64,000 nt of DNA from Arsukibacterium sp. UBA5043 (GCA_002415085.1 DIBV01000017.1:62001-126000), one strand, 5' to 3'; positions 41,574-50,935 are shown, counted from the stretch's first letter. Notes: generated by a model from the letters alone, not told the origin. Made by a program: numbers and translations.

Positions 41574-42275
41574 ATGCCTGAGTTTCTCACAATATTGAGT
41601 AGTCAGGACTGGCAAGCCATCCAACTCACCCTTAAGCTGTGTTTATACACCACGCTGATTTTACTGCTGCTGGGTACCCCGCTGGCCTGGTGGTTATCGC
41701 TTAGCCATAGCAAACTGCGCACCGCCATTCAGGCGATAGTAGCGCTGCCACTGGTATTGCCACCCACTGTGCTGGGTTTTTATTTGTTACTGCTGCTTGG
41801 GCCGCATGGCGCTATCGGCAGTACCCTGGAGCAACTGGGGCTAAACCATCTGGCATTTAGCTTTAGTGGCATTCTAATTGGCTCAGTCATTTACTCGCTG
41901 CCCTTTACCGTGCAGCCTTTAGTGGAAAGCTTTCGACGCATGGGACCAAGGCCGCTGGAAGTCGCCGCTACTTTAGGTGCCAGCAAGCTGGATCAGCTGT
42001 TCAGTGTAATACTGCCACTATGCCGTGGTGGGTTTATCGTTGCTGCAACGTTAACGTTTGCCCATACCTTAGGCGAATTTGGGGTTATCTTAATGCTCGG
42101 TGGCAGTATACCCGGCGAAACCCAGGTGTTATCGGTACTGATTTATGACCACACCGAAGCGATGAATTATGCGCAGGCGCATCAGTTATCGTTAGGGTTA
42201 TTAATTACCGCCTTTGCAGTACTGTTTATTGTATATGGGTTAAACCGCCGGTTTGAACGCGAGGCCATACTATGA
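41574..42275 (+). CDS. modB: Molybdate ABC transporter permease ModB
   Basis: A 233-residue inner-membrane permease with about five hydrophobic helices. It has the cytoplasmic EAA-type loop EVAATLGASKLDQLFSVILP that docks on ModC, and the conserved LPLVLPPTVLGFYLL stretch. Its last codons overlap modC by four bases (ATGA). Confidence 0.95.
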   Translation: MPEFLTILSSQDWQAIQLTLKLCLYTTLILLLLGTPLAWWLSLSHSKLRTAIQAIVALPLVLPPTVLGFYLLLLLGPHGAIGSTLEQLGLNHLAFSFSGILIGSVIYSLPFTVQPLVESFRRMGPRPLEVAATLGASKLDQLFSVILPLCRGGFIVAATLTFAHTLGEFGVILMLGGSIPGETQVLSVLIYDHTEAMNYAQAHQLSLGLLITAFAVLFIVYGLNRRFEREAIL

Positions 42276-43426
42276 TTAGCCTGTTGCAACATGCCGCCCA
42301 GCACTGCTGGCAGCATATTAGCCAGCCACGCCAATTAGCCGCTGCGCCTGAGTGCCAAACGCTTACAGTGCAGTTAAGCCTGGCTCTTGGCGAATTTTCA
42401 CTGCAGTTAAATAACAGCCTGCCGTTAAACGGTATTACCGCCCTATTTGGCCGCTCGGGTTGTGGTAAAACCACCTTATTGCGTGCAATTGCCGGGCTCG
42501 ACCGCCATGCTAATGCGCAAATTTGCCTTAACGAAACGCCATGGCAACAGGGTAAACAGTTTGTGCCGGTGCATCAGCGCCGGATAGGTATGGTATTTCA
42601 GGAAAGCAGCCTGCTGCCGCATTTATCAGTTGAGCAAAACCTGCTGTATGGCTTTAACCGGCTGGCAAAGCAAACTGCTGTGCGGCTGCAACCAGAGCAG
42701 GTGATCCGCTTACTTGAGCTGACGTCACTGCTTAAACTGGCGCCACAGTACTTATCCGGCGGTCAGCGCCAGCGCATCGCACTGGGCCGGGCTTTACTGA
42801 GCCAGCCGCAATTACTGCTGCTGGATGAACCTTTAGCATCATTGGATCAGCAAAGCCGCAGCGAGATTTTGCCGTTTTTACAGCGCATAGCTAATACAAC
42901 CGGCATACCTATGCTGCTGGTCAGTCATCAGCTGGACGACGTCGTAAAACTGGCCGATCAGCTGGTATTGATGAAACACGGCCGCATCCACAGCCAGGGC
43001 CCGCTGCAACAGCAATTACTCCAACCCGAACTGGCTGCTATCGGTGCTATGTCGCTACTGCACGCCAAAAGCCAGGGCAGTCACAACCACCTGCTGCAGC
43101 TTAGTATCGGCCAACAGCAGTTACAATTACCCTCACCACAGCATAGTGTTGACGCAAACTACTCCGCCACCTCATACCGTTTACGTATTCAGGCGCGCGA
43201 TGTCGCGCTAAGCCTGAAACCACTTAGCGACTGCTCAGTCAGCAATCAGCTTCAGGTCAGCATTACCGGCATACACCCCGCACCGCACCCCGCCGAACTG
43301 CTGGTACAGCTGGAGCTTGACCGCCAGCCACTTCAGGCACTGCTAACCAAACAATCAGCAGACCGGCTCGGCTTACAAATTGGCCAGCAGGTTTATGCGC
43401 AAATTAAAGCAGTGGCGTTGGACTAG
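42272..43426 (+). CDS. modC: Molybdate ABC transporter ATP-binding protein ModC
   Basis: The ATPase of the molybdate importer. In 384 residues it has Walker A FGRSGCGKTT (about 59-68), signature LSGGQRQRIALGRALL, Walker B LLLLDEPLASLD and the switch His in LLVSHQLDDV. A C-terminal Mop/TOBE-like domain (about 285-380) probably binds molybdate. An N-terminal extension of about 30 residues precedes the usual ModC opening; a later start is possible, but the ATGA overlap with modB favours this one. Confidence 0.95.
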   Translation: MISLLQHAAQHCWQHISQPRQLAAAPECQTLTVQLSLALGEFSLQLNNSLPLNGITALFGRSGCGKTTLLRAIAGLDRHANAQICLNETPWQQGKQFVPVHQRRIGMVFQESSLLPHLSVEQNLLYGFNRLAKQTAVRLQPEQVIRLLELTSLLKLAPQYLSGGQRQRIALGRALLSQPQLLLLDEPLASLDQQSRSEILPFLQRIANTTGIPMLLVSHQLDDVVKLADQLVLMKHGRIHSQGPLQQQLLQPELAAIGAMSLLHAKSQGSHNHLLQLSIGQQQLQLPSPQHSVDANYSATSYRLRIQARDVALSLKPLSDCSVSNQLQVSITGIHPAPHPAELLVQLELDRQPLQALLTKQSADRLGLQIGQQVYAQIKAVALD

Positions 43427-43522
43427 CTTAACGCCGAATCACTGATCACATCCAAGGTTTGTCATTGTTATTACCAGCGGTAAACACCTGACAGGTAATG
43501 AGCAAAGCCAAAGCCCGGATAG

Positions 43523-45115
43523 CTAACATGGTGTGAGATTGCTTTTGGCTGCCGCTTTAAAGCCCTCAGCGAAGTTATTCAGCCGTGCGGTGCGACTGCC
43601 TGCCGGTAGCATTACTTCTATCAGGCTAAAGCGTCTGTTGCTGTTAAGCGCCAACGACAATACCTCGTCAAAATCAGCCAGATTACTAACCTGCATACCA
43701 TGTCCGCCCATACTGCGGGCCAGCTCAGCATATTGCCAGTTATCTAAGCCGGTACAGTTAAGGCCGGGAGCAAAAGCGTCAATCATGTCCCAGCGCTGGT
43801 TATTAAAGACAATAATAATCGGGGCAAAGCCATAGCGGGCACAATGGCCAAGCTCCAGGCCAGTCATTAAAAAGGCGCCATCGCCTACCAGCACCACCGG
43901 CCGTAAGCCGGTGGCGGCCTGCACGCCAAAGGCGGCAGGCACCGCATAGCCCATAGAAGCATAAAACGCCGGTGCCAGCATCAGGCTGGGATTAGCATGC
44001 AAAGAGGCGAACAGGCAATCGCCTATATCAGAAATCAGTGGCACAGTGTCATGGCGGGCGGTCAATATCCGCTCCAAACCCTGCACCAGGCTGGTGGCAC
44101 TAAGCTGCTGCTCTGTTGCGACAGATGGCAAAGCCGGCATTACCGGTGGCTGAAATGCCGCTAGTGGCGCGGCCAGCAATGCTGCCAGCAGCGGCTTTAA
44201 TGCCAGTTGCTGCTGTTCAAGACAAAGCACTTTTTCAGCGGGGAACAGCTCTGAATGGGCAGCAAAATTGCTATCGGTTTTAATCACGCCAATTTGCAGA
44301 ATAAGATCGGCTTCAGATAACAGCTTTGCCGGGCGGATATCAGATTTATCAAGAAAAATACCGCCAAACCGCGGATGGTGCTGATTAAAGCTGGCACGGC
44401 CCATCAGCGTGCAGATAAAAGGTATATTCAGCTTAGTGGCTAAGGCTTCCAGCTCAGTCACTGCCTCAAAACGGCGGACATCTACCCCGGCTAATATCAC
44501 CGGCTTTTTTGCCTTTTGTAAGCGGCCAGTTAACGCAGCGACGGCCAGCTCAATTTTATCCGCCGCTATCGGTTCAGGCAGGTAAGGCCCTGCGGCAGTC
44601 GTGTTAAAACTTAGCGCGTCACGCGGTATTTCCAGCAGCACCGGCCGGCTTTGCTGTTCCACCACGGTTAACGCGGCACGAATGTCGGAACCGGCAGTAT
44701 CCGGGTTATCTAACCGAAACCGGGCAGCGGTAATTTCACGGTAAATATCGCGCTGTGAGTCGACCGTTCTGGCCTGATGATGTATTTGCAAACCGCGCGC
44801 AATCTCGCCCTGGCTAGGGAAACCGGCAATAACTAACAGCGGTACATGTTCAACATAAGCCTGGGCCACCGCATTGACGGCATTAAGGGCTCCGGCACCA
44901 TAAGTGAGGATAACTACCGCCGGTTTATTGCTGATCCGGGCTGCTGCATCGGCGGCAAATACCACTGAGGGTTCATGACTTAAATAATACAGCGGCAAGT
45001 GGTTGCGCTGCTGCAGTTGCTCGAACAACGGCAGCACAAAATCGCCGGGAATGCCAAACAGTTGTTTAACACCAAAAATGTCCAGTTCCTGCAACAACGC
45101 ATCGATTAATAACAT
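43523..45115 (-). CDS. Thiamine-diphosphate 2-oxo-acid decarboxylase (indolepyruvate/phenylpyruvate decarboxylase-like)
   Basis: A 530-residue ThDP enzyme. The cofactor-activating Glu48 lies in YYLSHEPSV, and the adjacent His pair His112-His113 (QIHHQARTVDSQ) is typical of pyruvate/indolepyruvate/phenylpyruvate decarboxylases. GDGAFLMTGLELG with the following FNN (about 410-440) binds ThDP-Mg. The HHQART form recalls Azospirillum phenylpyruvate decarboxylase. Products would be aldehydes from aromatic or branched keto acids. It is transcribed toward modC, has a perfect FNR box 58 bp upstream, and is the only non-molybdenum, non-nitrogen enzyme in this part of the block. Acetolactate synthase is unlikely given the HH pair. 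Confidence 0.78.
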   Translation of the reverse strand: MLLIDALLQELDIFGVKQLFGIPGDFVLPLFEQLQQRNHLPLYYLSHEPSVVFAADAAARISNKPAVVILTYGAGALNAVNAVAQAYVEHVPLLVIAGFPSQGEIARGLQIHHQARTVDSQRDIYREITAARFRLDNPDTAGSDIRAALTVVEQQSRPVLLEIPRDALSFNTTAAGPYLPEPIAADKIELAVAALTGRLQKAKKPVILAGVDVRRFEAVTELEALATKLNIPFICTLMGRASFNQHHPRFGGIFLDKSDIRPAKLLSEADLILQIGVIKTDSNFAAHSELFPAEKVLCLEQQQLALKPLLAALLAAPLAAFQPPVMPALPSVATEQQLSATSLVQGLERILTARHDTVPLISDIGDCLFASLHANPSLMLAPAFYASMGYAVPAAFGVQAATGLRPVVLVGDGAFLMTGLELGHCARYGFAPIIIVFNNQRWDMIDAFAPGLNCTGLDNWQYAELARSMGGHGMQVSNLADFDEVLSLALNSNRRFSLIEVMLPAGSRTARLNNFAEGFKAAAKSNLTPC

Positions 45116-45172
45116 AAACCACTCCCGTTTTAGCTGATGCCGGCAGTGTGGTTATTATTGCGCTAACTGGTG

Positions 45173-45186
45173 TTGATACAGATCAA
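45173..45186 (-). promoter_or_regulatory. FNR box upstream of the ThDP decarboxylase
   Basis: TTGATACAGATCAA is a perfect TTGAT-N4-ATCAA site, centred 64 bp before the start codon at 45115. Activation at about -41 would put initiation near 45138. No other gene start is close, so the decarboxylase is the likely target. Confidence 0.7.
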
Positions 45187-45236
45187 AACCGCACCGGCTT
45201 CAGCCGGTACAAAAGAGGTATGCTCATTTTTGGATA

Positions 45237-46484
45237 TCAGCGTAACAAATCTGAAAACGGCAGTATCGATACCATTTCACCGGCTGGCAGGCTGCTGCTG
45301 TCACGCGGCAAGACAATATAGCAGTTAGCATTTGCAATAGAGCTCAACATGCCCGAACTTTGGGCGCCTGAGGTTTTTACTTTTAAACCGGTTTCGCCCT
45401 GCCAGTACCAGCCGCGCTGATAATCCTGCCGCCCGGGCTGTTTTTTCAGCGGTACATCACATTCTGCCTGCAACAACTTAGCTGACGATTGGATAACCTC
45501 ACCGCTAAGTTTACGCAACACCGGTTGGACTAATTGCTCCAGCGTGACCACTGCCGCCACCGGGTTACCCGGTAAACCAAAGAACCAGCAATTGTTAAGT
45601 TTACCAAAGGCGAACGGCTTCCCCGGCTTAATCGCCACCTGCCAGAAATTGATCTGGCCAAGCTTACTGAGAATTTGCCGGGTATAATCGGCCTCGCCCA
45701 CCGACACGCCGGCACTGGTTACCAGCACATCGGCCTCTTTCATCGCCTGCTGAAATGCCTGCTCTATTGCCCCAGGCTCGTCTGGCAATAAGCCAAGATC
45801 GATAAGCTGCACATCAAGACGCTTAAGCATTGCGGCGATAACGTAGCGGTTGCTGTCATAAATATGACCTGCCGGCAGTTTTTGCCCCGGCGCAACAAGC
45901 TCATCACCACTGGAAAATATCGCTACCTTTAGCTGACGAAGCACATTAACACTGGCAATGCCCAGAGACGCCAGCAAACCGATATCGGCCGGGCGCAGCT
46001 TATGACCAGCAGTAAACACCTCAGCACCCTTGGCGATGTCTTCACCGGCACGGCGGACATGCTCGCCCATTGTTGGTTGGAGCTGACAGAGAATCGATTG
46101 CTGCTGGTCGGTTTCGCTAAGCGCTACCTGTTCCTGCATCACCACAGTATCTAAACCTTCAGGCAACACGGCCCCGGTGGTTATCCTTACACAACACCCT
46201 GCCGGGACAGGATTTGCAAACGCATGGCCGGCCAGCGCGGTTCCGGCCACCGCCAATCGAACGTCAGGCTTAACATCCGCTGCGCACAGCGCATAACCAT
46301 CCATAGCTGCATTGTCATAACCCGGTACATTAATGTCTGACACCACAGGCTGTGCCAGCACTCTATCCAGCGCATTGTTCAGTGGCACACTAACGCTTTG
46401 GGTCAGCGGCTGCACTTCGCCAAGCATTTGTAATATTGCCTGCTCTGCAGTTAGCATTTGTTTCGGGACGCGGGCGTCTTGCAT
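45237..46484 (-). CDS. moeA: Molybdopterin molybdenumtransferase MoeA
   Basis: Inserts molybdate into adenylylated molybdopterin. The 415-residue product contains the MoeA blocks DINVPGYDNAAMDGYAL, GEHVRRAGEDI, FSSGDELVAPG, TSAGVSVGEADY and FGLPGNPVAAVVT. The start is ATG 46484 behind GGAG; a GTG at 46499, overlapping the narL stop (TAGTG), is in frame but lacks its own ribosome site. It is co-transcribed with narL, so cofactor insertion is tied to nitrate signalling. Confidence 0.94.
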   Translation of the reverse strand: MQDARVPKQMLTAEQAILQMLGEVQPLTQSVSVPLNNALDRVLAQPVVSDINVPGYDNAAMDGYALCAADVKPDVRLAVAGTALAGHAFANPVPAGCCVRITTGAVLPEGLDTVVMQEQVALSETDQQQSILCQLQPTMGEHVRRAGEDIAKGAEVFTAGHKLRPADIGLLASLGIASVNVLRQLKVAIFSSGDELVAPGQKLPAGHIYDSNRYVIAAMLKRLDVQLIDLGLLPDEPGAIEQAFQQAMKEADVLVTSAGVSVGEADYTRQILSKLGQINFWQVAIKPGKPFAFGKLNNCWFFGLPGNPVAAVVTLEQLVQPVLRKLSGEVIQSSAKLLQAECDVPLKKQPGRQDYQRGWYWQGETGLKVKTSGAQSSGMLSSIANANCYIVLPRDSSSLPAGEMVSILPFSDLLR

Positions 46485-46498
46485 CGGGCGTTTCTCCA

Positions 46499-47152
46499 CT
46501 AAAACTGGGAAGCTTGCTGGTTAACCATCCACACCGCTGCTTCAACCCGTGAGCGCAGGCCAAGCTTCTTCAATAAATGTTTAACATGGACTTTTACTGT
46601 GCCATCCGAGATATTAAGTTCACGGGCAATCAGCTTGTTACTTAAGCCCTTAGCAATAAAACTGAGAATTTCATGCTCACGGTTAGTCAGACTGTTAAGT
46701 TCAGCCGGCGTTTTAACCGCCGGCCGGCGTAGTGCAGTTGCCAATACCTGAGTAATCGCTTCACTGAGTACCATTTTACCGGTAAGCGAGCGTTTAATTT
46801 GATCCAGTAAAATTTCCGGATCACTGTCTTTTAGTAAATAACCATCTGCGCCGTTACTGATAGCATTAACAACATCTTCATCTGCATCAGAAACAGTCAG
46901 CATAACTATCCTGGACGTTACGCCTTCATCGCGCATTTTTTTTAAGGTCGCAATACCATCCATACCCTGCATATTTAAATCCAGAATAATTAAATCCGGG
47001 TCCAGCTCGCTTGCCAACGGAATTGCCTCAGCGCCACTACTGGCTTCAGCAATCACTTCAAGCTCATCTTCCAGCGCTAATAACTGCTTTAAGCCTTTGC
47101 GCAATAAAGGGTGATCATCCACTAACATAATGCTGGATTTCTGCTCTGCCAT
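46499..47152 (-). CDS. narL: Nitrate/nitrite response regulator NarL
   Basis: A 217-residue two-component regulator: receiver domain (acidic Asp12-Asp13, phospho-acceptor Asp58 in LIILDLNMQGMDG) and a LuxR-type HTH (LTNREHEILSFIAKGLSNKLIA). NISDGTVKVHVKHLLKKLGL is the recognition region. The sensor narX lies 2 kb away on the same strand, supporting NarL rather than a generic regulator. ATG 47152 is preferred to a TTG four codons earlier. It overlaps the moeA region and forms a narL-moeA operon. Confidence 0.92.
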   Translation of the reverse strand: MAEQKSSIMLVDDHPLLRKGLKQLLALEDELEVIAEASSGAEAIPLASELDPDLIILDLNMQGMDGIATLKKMRDEGVTSRIVMLTVSDADEDVVNAISNGADGYLLKDSDPEILLDQIKRSLTGKMVLSEAITQVLATALRRPAVKTPAELNSLTNREHEILSFIAKGLSNKLIARELNISDGTVKVHVKHLLKKLGLRSRVEAAVWMVNQQASQF

Positions 47153-47216
47153 GTCCCGCTCCAAGATTAGACAATGTATCTATATGCTATTAGCTTACAA
47201 CAAGCCGGGACGAACT

Positions 47217-47230
47217 TTGATATAAATCAG
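47217..47230. promoter_or_regulatory. FNR-like box near narL
   Basis: TTGATATAAATCAG matches TTGAT-N4-ATCAA except for the last base. It is centred 71 bp upstream of the narL start and may activate narL-moeA, or act as a distal site for narK. Confidence 0.5.
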
Positions 47231-47305
47231 TAAAATGGCTGTTCAGCAGCCGGGCTTAATTTAAACTTTAAGCGCTACCTGAGCTCACCGCCTGATTATA
47301 TGCTA

Positions 47306-47319
47306 CTGATATATATCAA
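47306..47319. promoter_or_regulatory. FNR-like box upstream of narK
   Basis: CTGATATATATCAA differs from the FNR consensus in the first base only. It is 155 bp before narK, in the 321-bp narL-narK divergent region. Confidence 0.55.
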
Positions 47320-47358
47320 TTATTTTAACCAGAATTTTTAAAGCTACCACTTTCTAGG

Positions 47359-47365
47359 TACCCCT
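47359..47365 (+). promoter_or_regulatory. NarL heptamer candidate
   Basis: TACCCCT fits the NarL heptamer TACYYMT. A looser copy, TACCACT, lies at 47345-47351. Both are between the FNR box and narK. Confidence 0.35.
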
Positions 47366-47473
47366 AACTATCCCTCTTCCCACCACGGCTAACTCTGAAG
47401 ATACATTGTGACATAGCGTCTGACCCTGCATAGTTTGGGCAGCTTAAATTGCTGTTCCCAACAGGAGTGAACT

Positions 47474-49090
47474 ATGTCAGATCTTAAACAATGGCAACCG
47501 GAAGACGACAACTTCTGGCACAGCCGGGGTAAGGCTATTGCCAACCGTAACCTGTGGATATCCATCCCCAGCCTGCTTTGCGGCTTTGGTGTCTGGATGT
47601 TATGGAGTATTGTCACGGTACAAATGCTTAACGTAGGTTATCCGTTTAGCACGGCAGAGCTGTTTACGCTTACCGCAATTGCCGGCTTAACCGGCGCAAC
47701 GTTACGTATTCCTTCCAGCTTTTTTGTGCGGTTGTGTGGTGGTCGTTACACCTTATTCCTTACTACCAGCTTACTGCTGATCCCTGCTGTCGGAACCGGG
47801 CTGGCGCTGCAAAGTATCGACACCCCGCTGTGGGTATTTCAGCTGATGGCGTTGTTATCCGGCATTGGCGGTGGCAATTTTGCTTCATCAATGTCTAATA
47901 TCAGTTTCTTTTTTCCGAAAAAGCAGCAAGGTTTGGCACTGGGCTTAAACGCTGGCCTGGGTAACTTTGGTGTTACTACCGTGCAAATCCTGGTGCCGCT
48001 TTTTATGTCGTATGGCGTGTTTACCCTGCTCGGTGGTGGGGAGCCGATGATCCTGGCTAAAGCCAGCGGCACCGTTACCGGTACCATACCGGCCGGCACT
48101 GAAACCTGGATCCAGAATGCCGGTTTTGCCTGGTTAATCACCCTGATACCGCTGGCGTTTTTGCTCTGGTTTGGCACTAACAATATTCATACCGAAGAAG
48201 TGACACCTAAACTGCCTTCAGCAGCCAAATCTTTCAGCATCATTCTGACCATGCTGGGCATTGGTTTTATCACCTCTATTGCCGGTCTATGGTTAATTTT
48301 ACCGGAGTCGGCCAATGGTTCAGGTTTTGGTATTCCGAAAGAAATTGTGCTGATTGCAATCTTATTTGCCACCGTGTTTTTACTTAAATTGTTGCCGGGC
48401 GCCATTCGCACCAGTCTGGATCGGCAATATAAGATTTTTAACAATAAACACACCTGGGTAATGAGCGTACTTTATGTGATGACTTTTGGCTCTTTTATCG
48501 GCTTTGCCGCCGCCTTCCCGTTATCCATTAAAGTGATATTTGGCTACAGCCATATTATGGTAGATGGCGTTATGACCCATTCTACGCCAAACCCCAACGG
48601 CCCCAGCGCCTTAACTTATGCCTGGATTGCCCCCTTTGTGGGCGCGCTGATCCGCCCGGTTGGCGGCTGGATTGCTGATAAACTCGGTGGCGCCTTTGTA
48701 ACCCAGCTATGTTCTGTGGTGATGGTACTATGTGCATTGGGTGCGGCTTACTATATGCAGCTGGCCTATCAAAGCGCCACGCCAGAGCAGTACTTTGTGC
48801 CGTTCTTCCTGATCTTTTTAGGTTTGTTTGCTGCCAGTGGTATTGGTAACGGCTCCACCTTCCGCACCATTGCTGTGGTATTTCCAAAAGAACAAGCTGG
48901 CCCGGTACTGGGCTGGACTTCAGCCGTTGCCGCCTATGGTGCATTTTATATTCCACAGGTACTGGGAGAGCAAATAAAAGCGGCTACCCCGGAATACGCG
49001 ATGGTAGGGTTTGCCATTTTCTACAGCCTGTGTTTGCTGGTGAATTGGTTTTTTTACCTGCGTAAAAACGGCGAGTTTTATAATCCATAG
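47474..49090 (+). CDS. narK: Nitrate/nitrite transporter NarK
   Basis: An MFS transporter of the NNP family that imports nitrate or exchanges it for nitrite. It is 538 residues with about 12 helices. Both nitrate signatures are present: GIGGGNFASSMSNISFFFPK and the later AASGIGNGSTFRTIAVVFPK. The Gly-rich helices and the extra loop between helices fit NarK/NarU-like proteins. AACAGGAGTG precedes ATG 47474. It is flanked by narL (divergent) and narX (convergent). Confidence 0.95.
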   Translation: MSDLKQWQPEDDNFWHSRGKAIANRNLWISIPSLLCGFGVWMLWSIVTVQMLNVGYPFSTAELFTLTAIAGLTGATLRIPSSFFVRLCGGRYTLFLTTSLLLIPAVGTGLALQSIDTPLWVFQLMALLSGIGGGNFASSMSNISFFFPKKQQGLALGLNAGLGNFGVTTVQILVPLFMSYGVFTLLGGGEPMILAKASGTVTGTIPAGTETWIQNAGFAWLITLIPLAFLLWFGTNNIHTEEVTPKLPSAAKSFSIILTMLGIGFITSIAGLWLILPESANGSGFGIPKEIVLIAILFATVFLLKLLPGAIRTSLDRQYKIFNNKHTWVMSVLYVMTFGSFIGFAAAFPLSIKVIFGYSHIMVDGVMTHSTPNPNGPSALTYAWIAPFVGALIRPVGGWIADKLGGAFVTQLCSVVMVLCALGAAYYMQLAYQSATPEQYFVPFFLIFLGLFAASGIGNGSTFRTIAVVFPKEQAGPVLGWTSAVAAYGAFYIPQVLGEQIKAATPEYAMVGFAIFYSLCLLVNWFFYLRKNGEFYNP

Positions 49091-49117
49091 CCCAAACAGC
49101 TATTCCTGCAAACCACA

Positions 49118-49142
49118 GGGGGCGTAAATATACGCCCCCTTT
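49118..49142. terminator. Hairpin between convergent narK and narX
   Basis: GGGGGCGTA/TACGCCCCC 9-bp stem with AATA loop. The following T-run is short (TTT), so it is a modest terminator on the + strand. Confidence 0.65.
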
Positions 49143-49150
49143 GCGCTCCA

Positions 49151-50935
49151 TCATGCCAGATGCTGCTGTAATAAATACTCTGGCCGGAAGCTGAAATACA
49201 CACCGGTACCGCCTTCTGCACGGGCTTTAATCTGAATACTGCCACCTAAATGCTTGCTTCGTTCCTGCATAATGGCCAGACCATAATGGTTTAGTTTTTC
49301 AGCCGATGCAGGTATGCCAACCCCATTATCTTCCACCGCCAGATTGATCCCCTCAGCACTATGATGCAGGCTGATTTTAAGCTCGCTGCCCTGGCTATGA
49401 TGCACAGCATTCTGACTGGCTTCCCGGATAATTTGCAAAAGATGAATTTCTTCATGTGGCGCCAGCGGCACATTCGTCAACTGGTAATCCAGCCTGATGT
49501 GCAAATCAGACTGAATGGTTAATTGTTTAACCGTGGTTTGTAAGGCGCTTAACAAGCCTTCGCCATCAACTTTTAAACGGAAGGTGGTTAGCAGCTCGCG
49601 CAGCTGGCGATAAGCCGCATCCAGACCCTGTTTCAACTCAGCCGATACATCAGCAATAATAGCTTTGTCATCTTTTTGGGTCGCTTTATTCAGGCGGGTA
49701 ACCTGAATTTTTAAATAAGACAACGCCTGGGCCAGCGAGTCGTGCAATTCACGGGCAATCACAGTGCGCTCCTGCATCAATGCCAGCCGGCGTACCTGTT
49801 GTTCTTCAGATTTTAAACTTAATGCCAGTGCCAGCTGATCAGCGACTGAGCTTAGCAACTGTTGCTGCCACTTAGCCAGCTGCTGGCCCTGTGTAACCCG
49901 TGCCACCAGAACACCATATTTTTTCCGCTCGCGTTGCAGCTGAAAATTAAACTGATGAGTTGTACAGCCAGCATTTTCTGTCTGACTTAAACAGTCACCG
50001 CAGTTCAGCTGAATGCAAGGTTCTGCACCGTCGGTTCCGGGCACCAGTTGTATATAGGGTTTATCGCCTTCCTGGGTGAACAGACACAATTCCAAATCGT
50101 TGAGTTTAACCACCGGCTTTAACTCAGCAATAATCTGATTAAAATCGACATACTCCGGCACATGTTCACTAATACGCTGCGCCGTGTTATACAAAAACCG
50201 TAGCGTGGTATTGCTATGCTTCAGCGCCTCGGTTTGCTGTTCTACCCGCTGTTCCAGATTGCCATACATGTAAGCGATGGAATCGTTCATTTTATTAAAG
50301 CTGTGCGCCAGAGTGCCCAGCTCATCATTATTCTCCACGCTGAGACGGTGGGTAAAATCTCCCATAGCAACTCTTTTCGCGCCCTGAGTCAGTGTTTCCA
50401 GCGGTTGCTGAACCATCACTTTTAACCAATAAATGACAATAGCCGACAACAACACTGTGGCCAGTAATGCGACCAGCTGCAGAGTACGGAAACTACGGAC
50501 CTTCTGCTCGGCATCCTGCTGGATATAAGACACCAGCTGCTCAAGCAACTGAATCTGCTCTGTCAGAGCCTGCTCAATCTGTACCGGCTGTTGTGACAAC
50601 TGCGCCAATTCCGGTTCCAGTTGTTGCCAGTGCTGTCTGGCCGTTTCGAATTGCGAGGCTATTTTTTCGTTATGCATAAAGCGGGTAAACACCGGATGTT
50701 GCCAGCTTTGATTAAATTGTACTTTGGCAGCCTGCAGCTTTTGTTCATCCTGCTGCAGCGTCAGCAAGGCCAGACGGTAACTTTGCATCCTGAGCGAGCC
50801 GGCGACATTGACTGCGTGAGCATCATTATCGGTTTTATCTGATAACCAGTACGAGACCAGCATGGTACCAATAGCCAGCGCTACAATGCAGGCCAGGGCA
50901 ATATTAATTCGGCTGACTATTGAAAACTGTCGCAT
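49151..50935 (-). CDS. narX: Nitrate/nitrite sensor histidine kinase NarX
   Basis: A 594-residue membrane sensor. Helix 1 (about 10-29) leads into the periplasmic P-box NVAGSLRMQSYRLAL (43-57), the nitrate-binding segment. Next are helix 2 (about 165-190), a HAMP domain, a central module with the cysteine cluster NCGDCLSQTENAGC, and a HisKA_3 domain (ARELHDSLAQ, His near 398). The HATPase is last (VEDNGVGIPA). The Cys cluster favours NarX over NarQ. ATG 50935 follows GCGGAG; a 22-residue longer frame is rejected. Its partner NarL is nearby. Confidence 0.93.
   Translation of the reverse strand: MRQFSIVSRINIALACIVALAIGTMLVSYWLSDKTDNDAHAVNVAGSLRMQSYRLALLTLQQDEQKLQAAKVQFNQSWQHPVFTRFMHNEKIASQFETARQHWQQLEPELAQLSQQPVQIEQALTEQIQLLEQLVSYIQQDAEQKVRSFRTLQLVALLATVLLSAIVIYWLKVMVQQPLETLTQGAKRVAMGDFTHRLSVENNDELGTLAHSFNKMNDSIAYMYGNLEQRVEQQTEALKHSNTTLRFLYNTAQRISEHVPEYVDFNQIIAELKPVVKLNDLELCLFTQEGDKPYIQLVPGTDGAEPCIQLNCGDCLSQTENAGCTTHQFNFQLQRERKKYGVLVARVTQGQQLAKWQQQLLSSVADQLALALSLKSEEQQVRRLALMQERTVIARELHDSLAQALSYLKIQVTRLNKATQKDDKAIIADVSAELKQGLDAAYRQLRELLTTFRLKVDGEGLLSALQTTVKQLTIQSDLHIRLDYQLTNVPLAPHEEIHLLQIIREASQNAVHHSQGSELKISLHHSAEGINLAVEDNGVGIPASAEKLNHYGLAIMQERSKHLGGSIQIKARAEGGTGVYFSFRPEYLLQQHLA

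Noticed and set aside
43427..43522. TTACC/GGTAA dyads between modC and the decarboxylase as a ModE site or terminator
   Set aside because: The stems are short and there is no T-run. The position, after the ends of both converging genes, does not fit an operator.
45193..45208. ACCGGCT/AGCCGGT hairpin as the moeA terminator
   Set aside because: On the minus strand it is followed by GCGGTTTTG, a poor T-run, so termination strength is doubtful.
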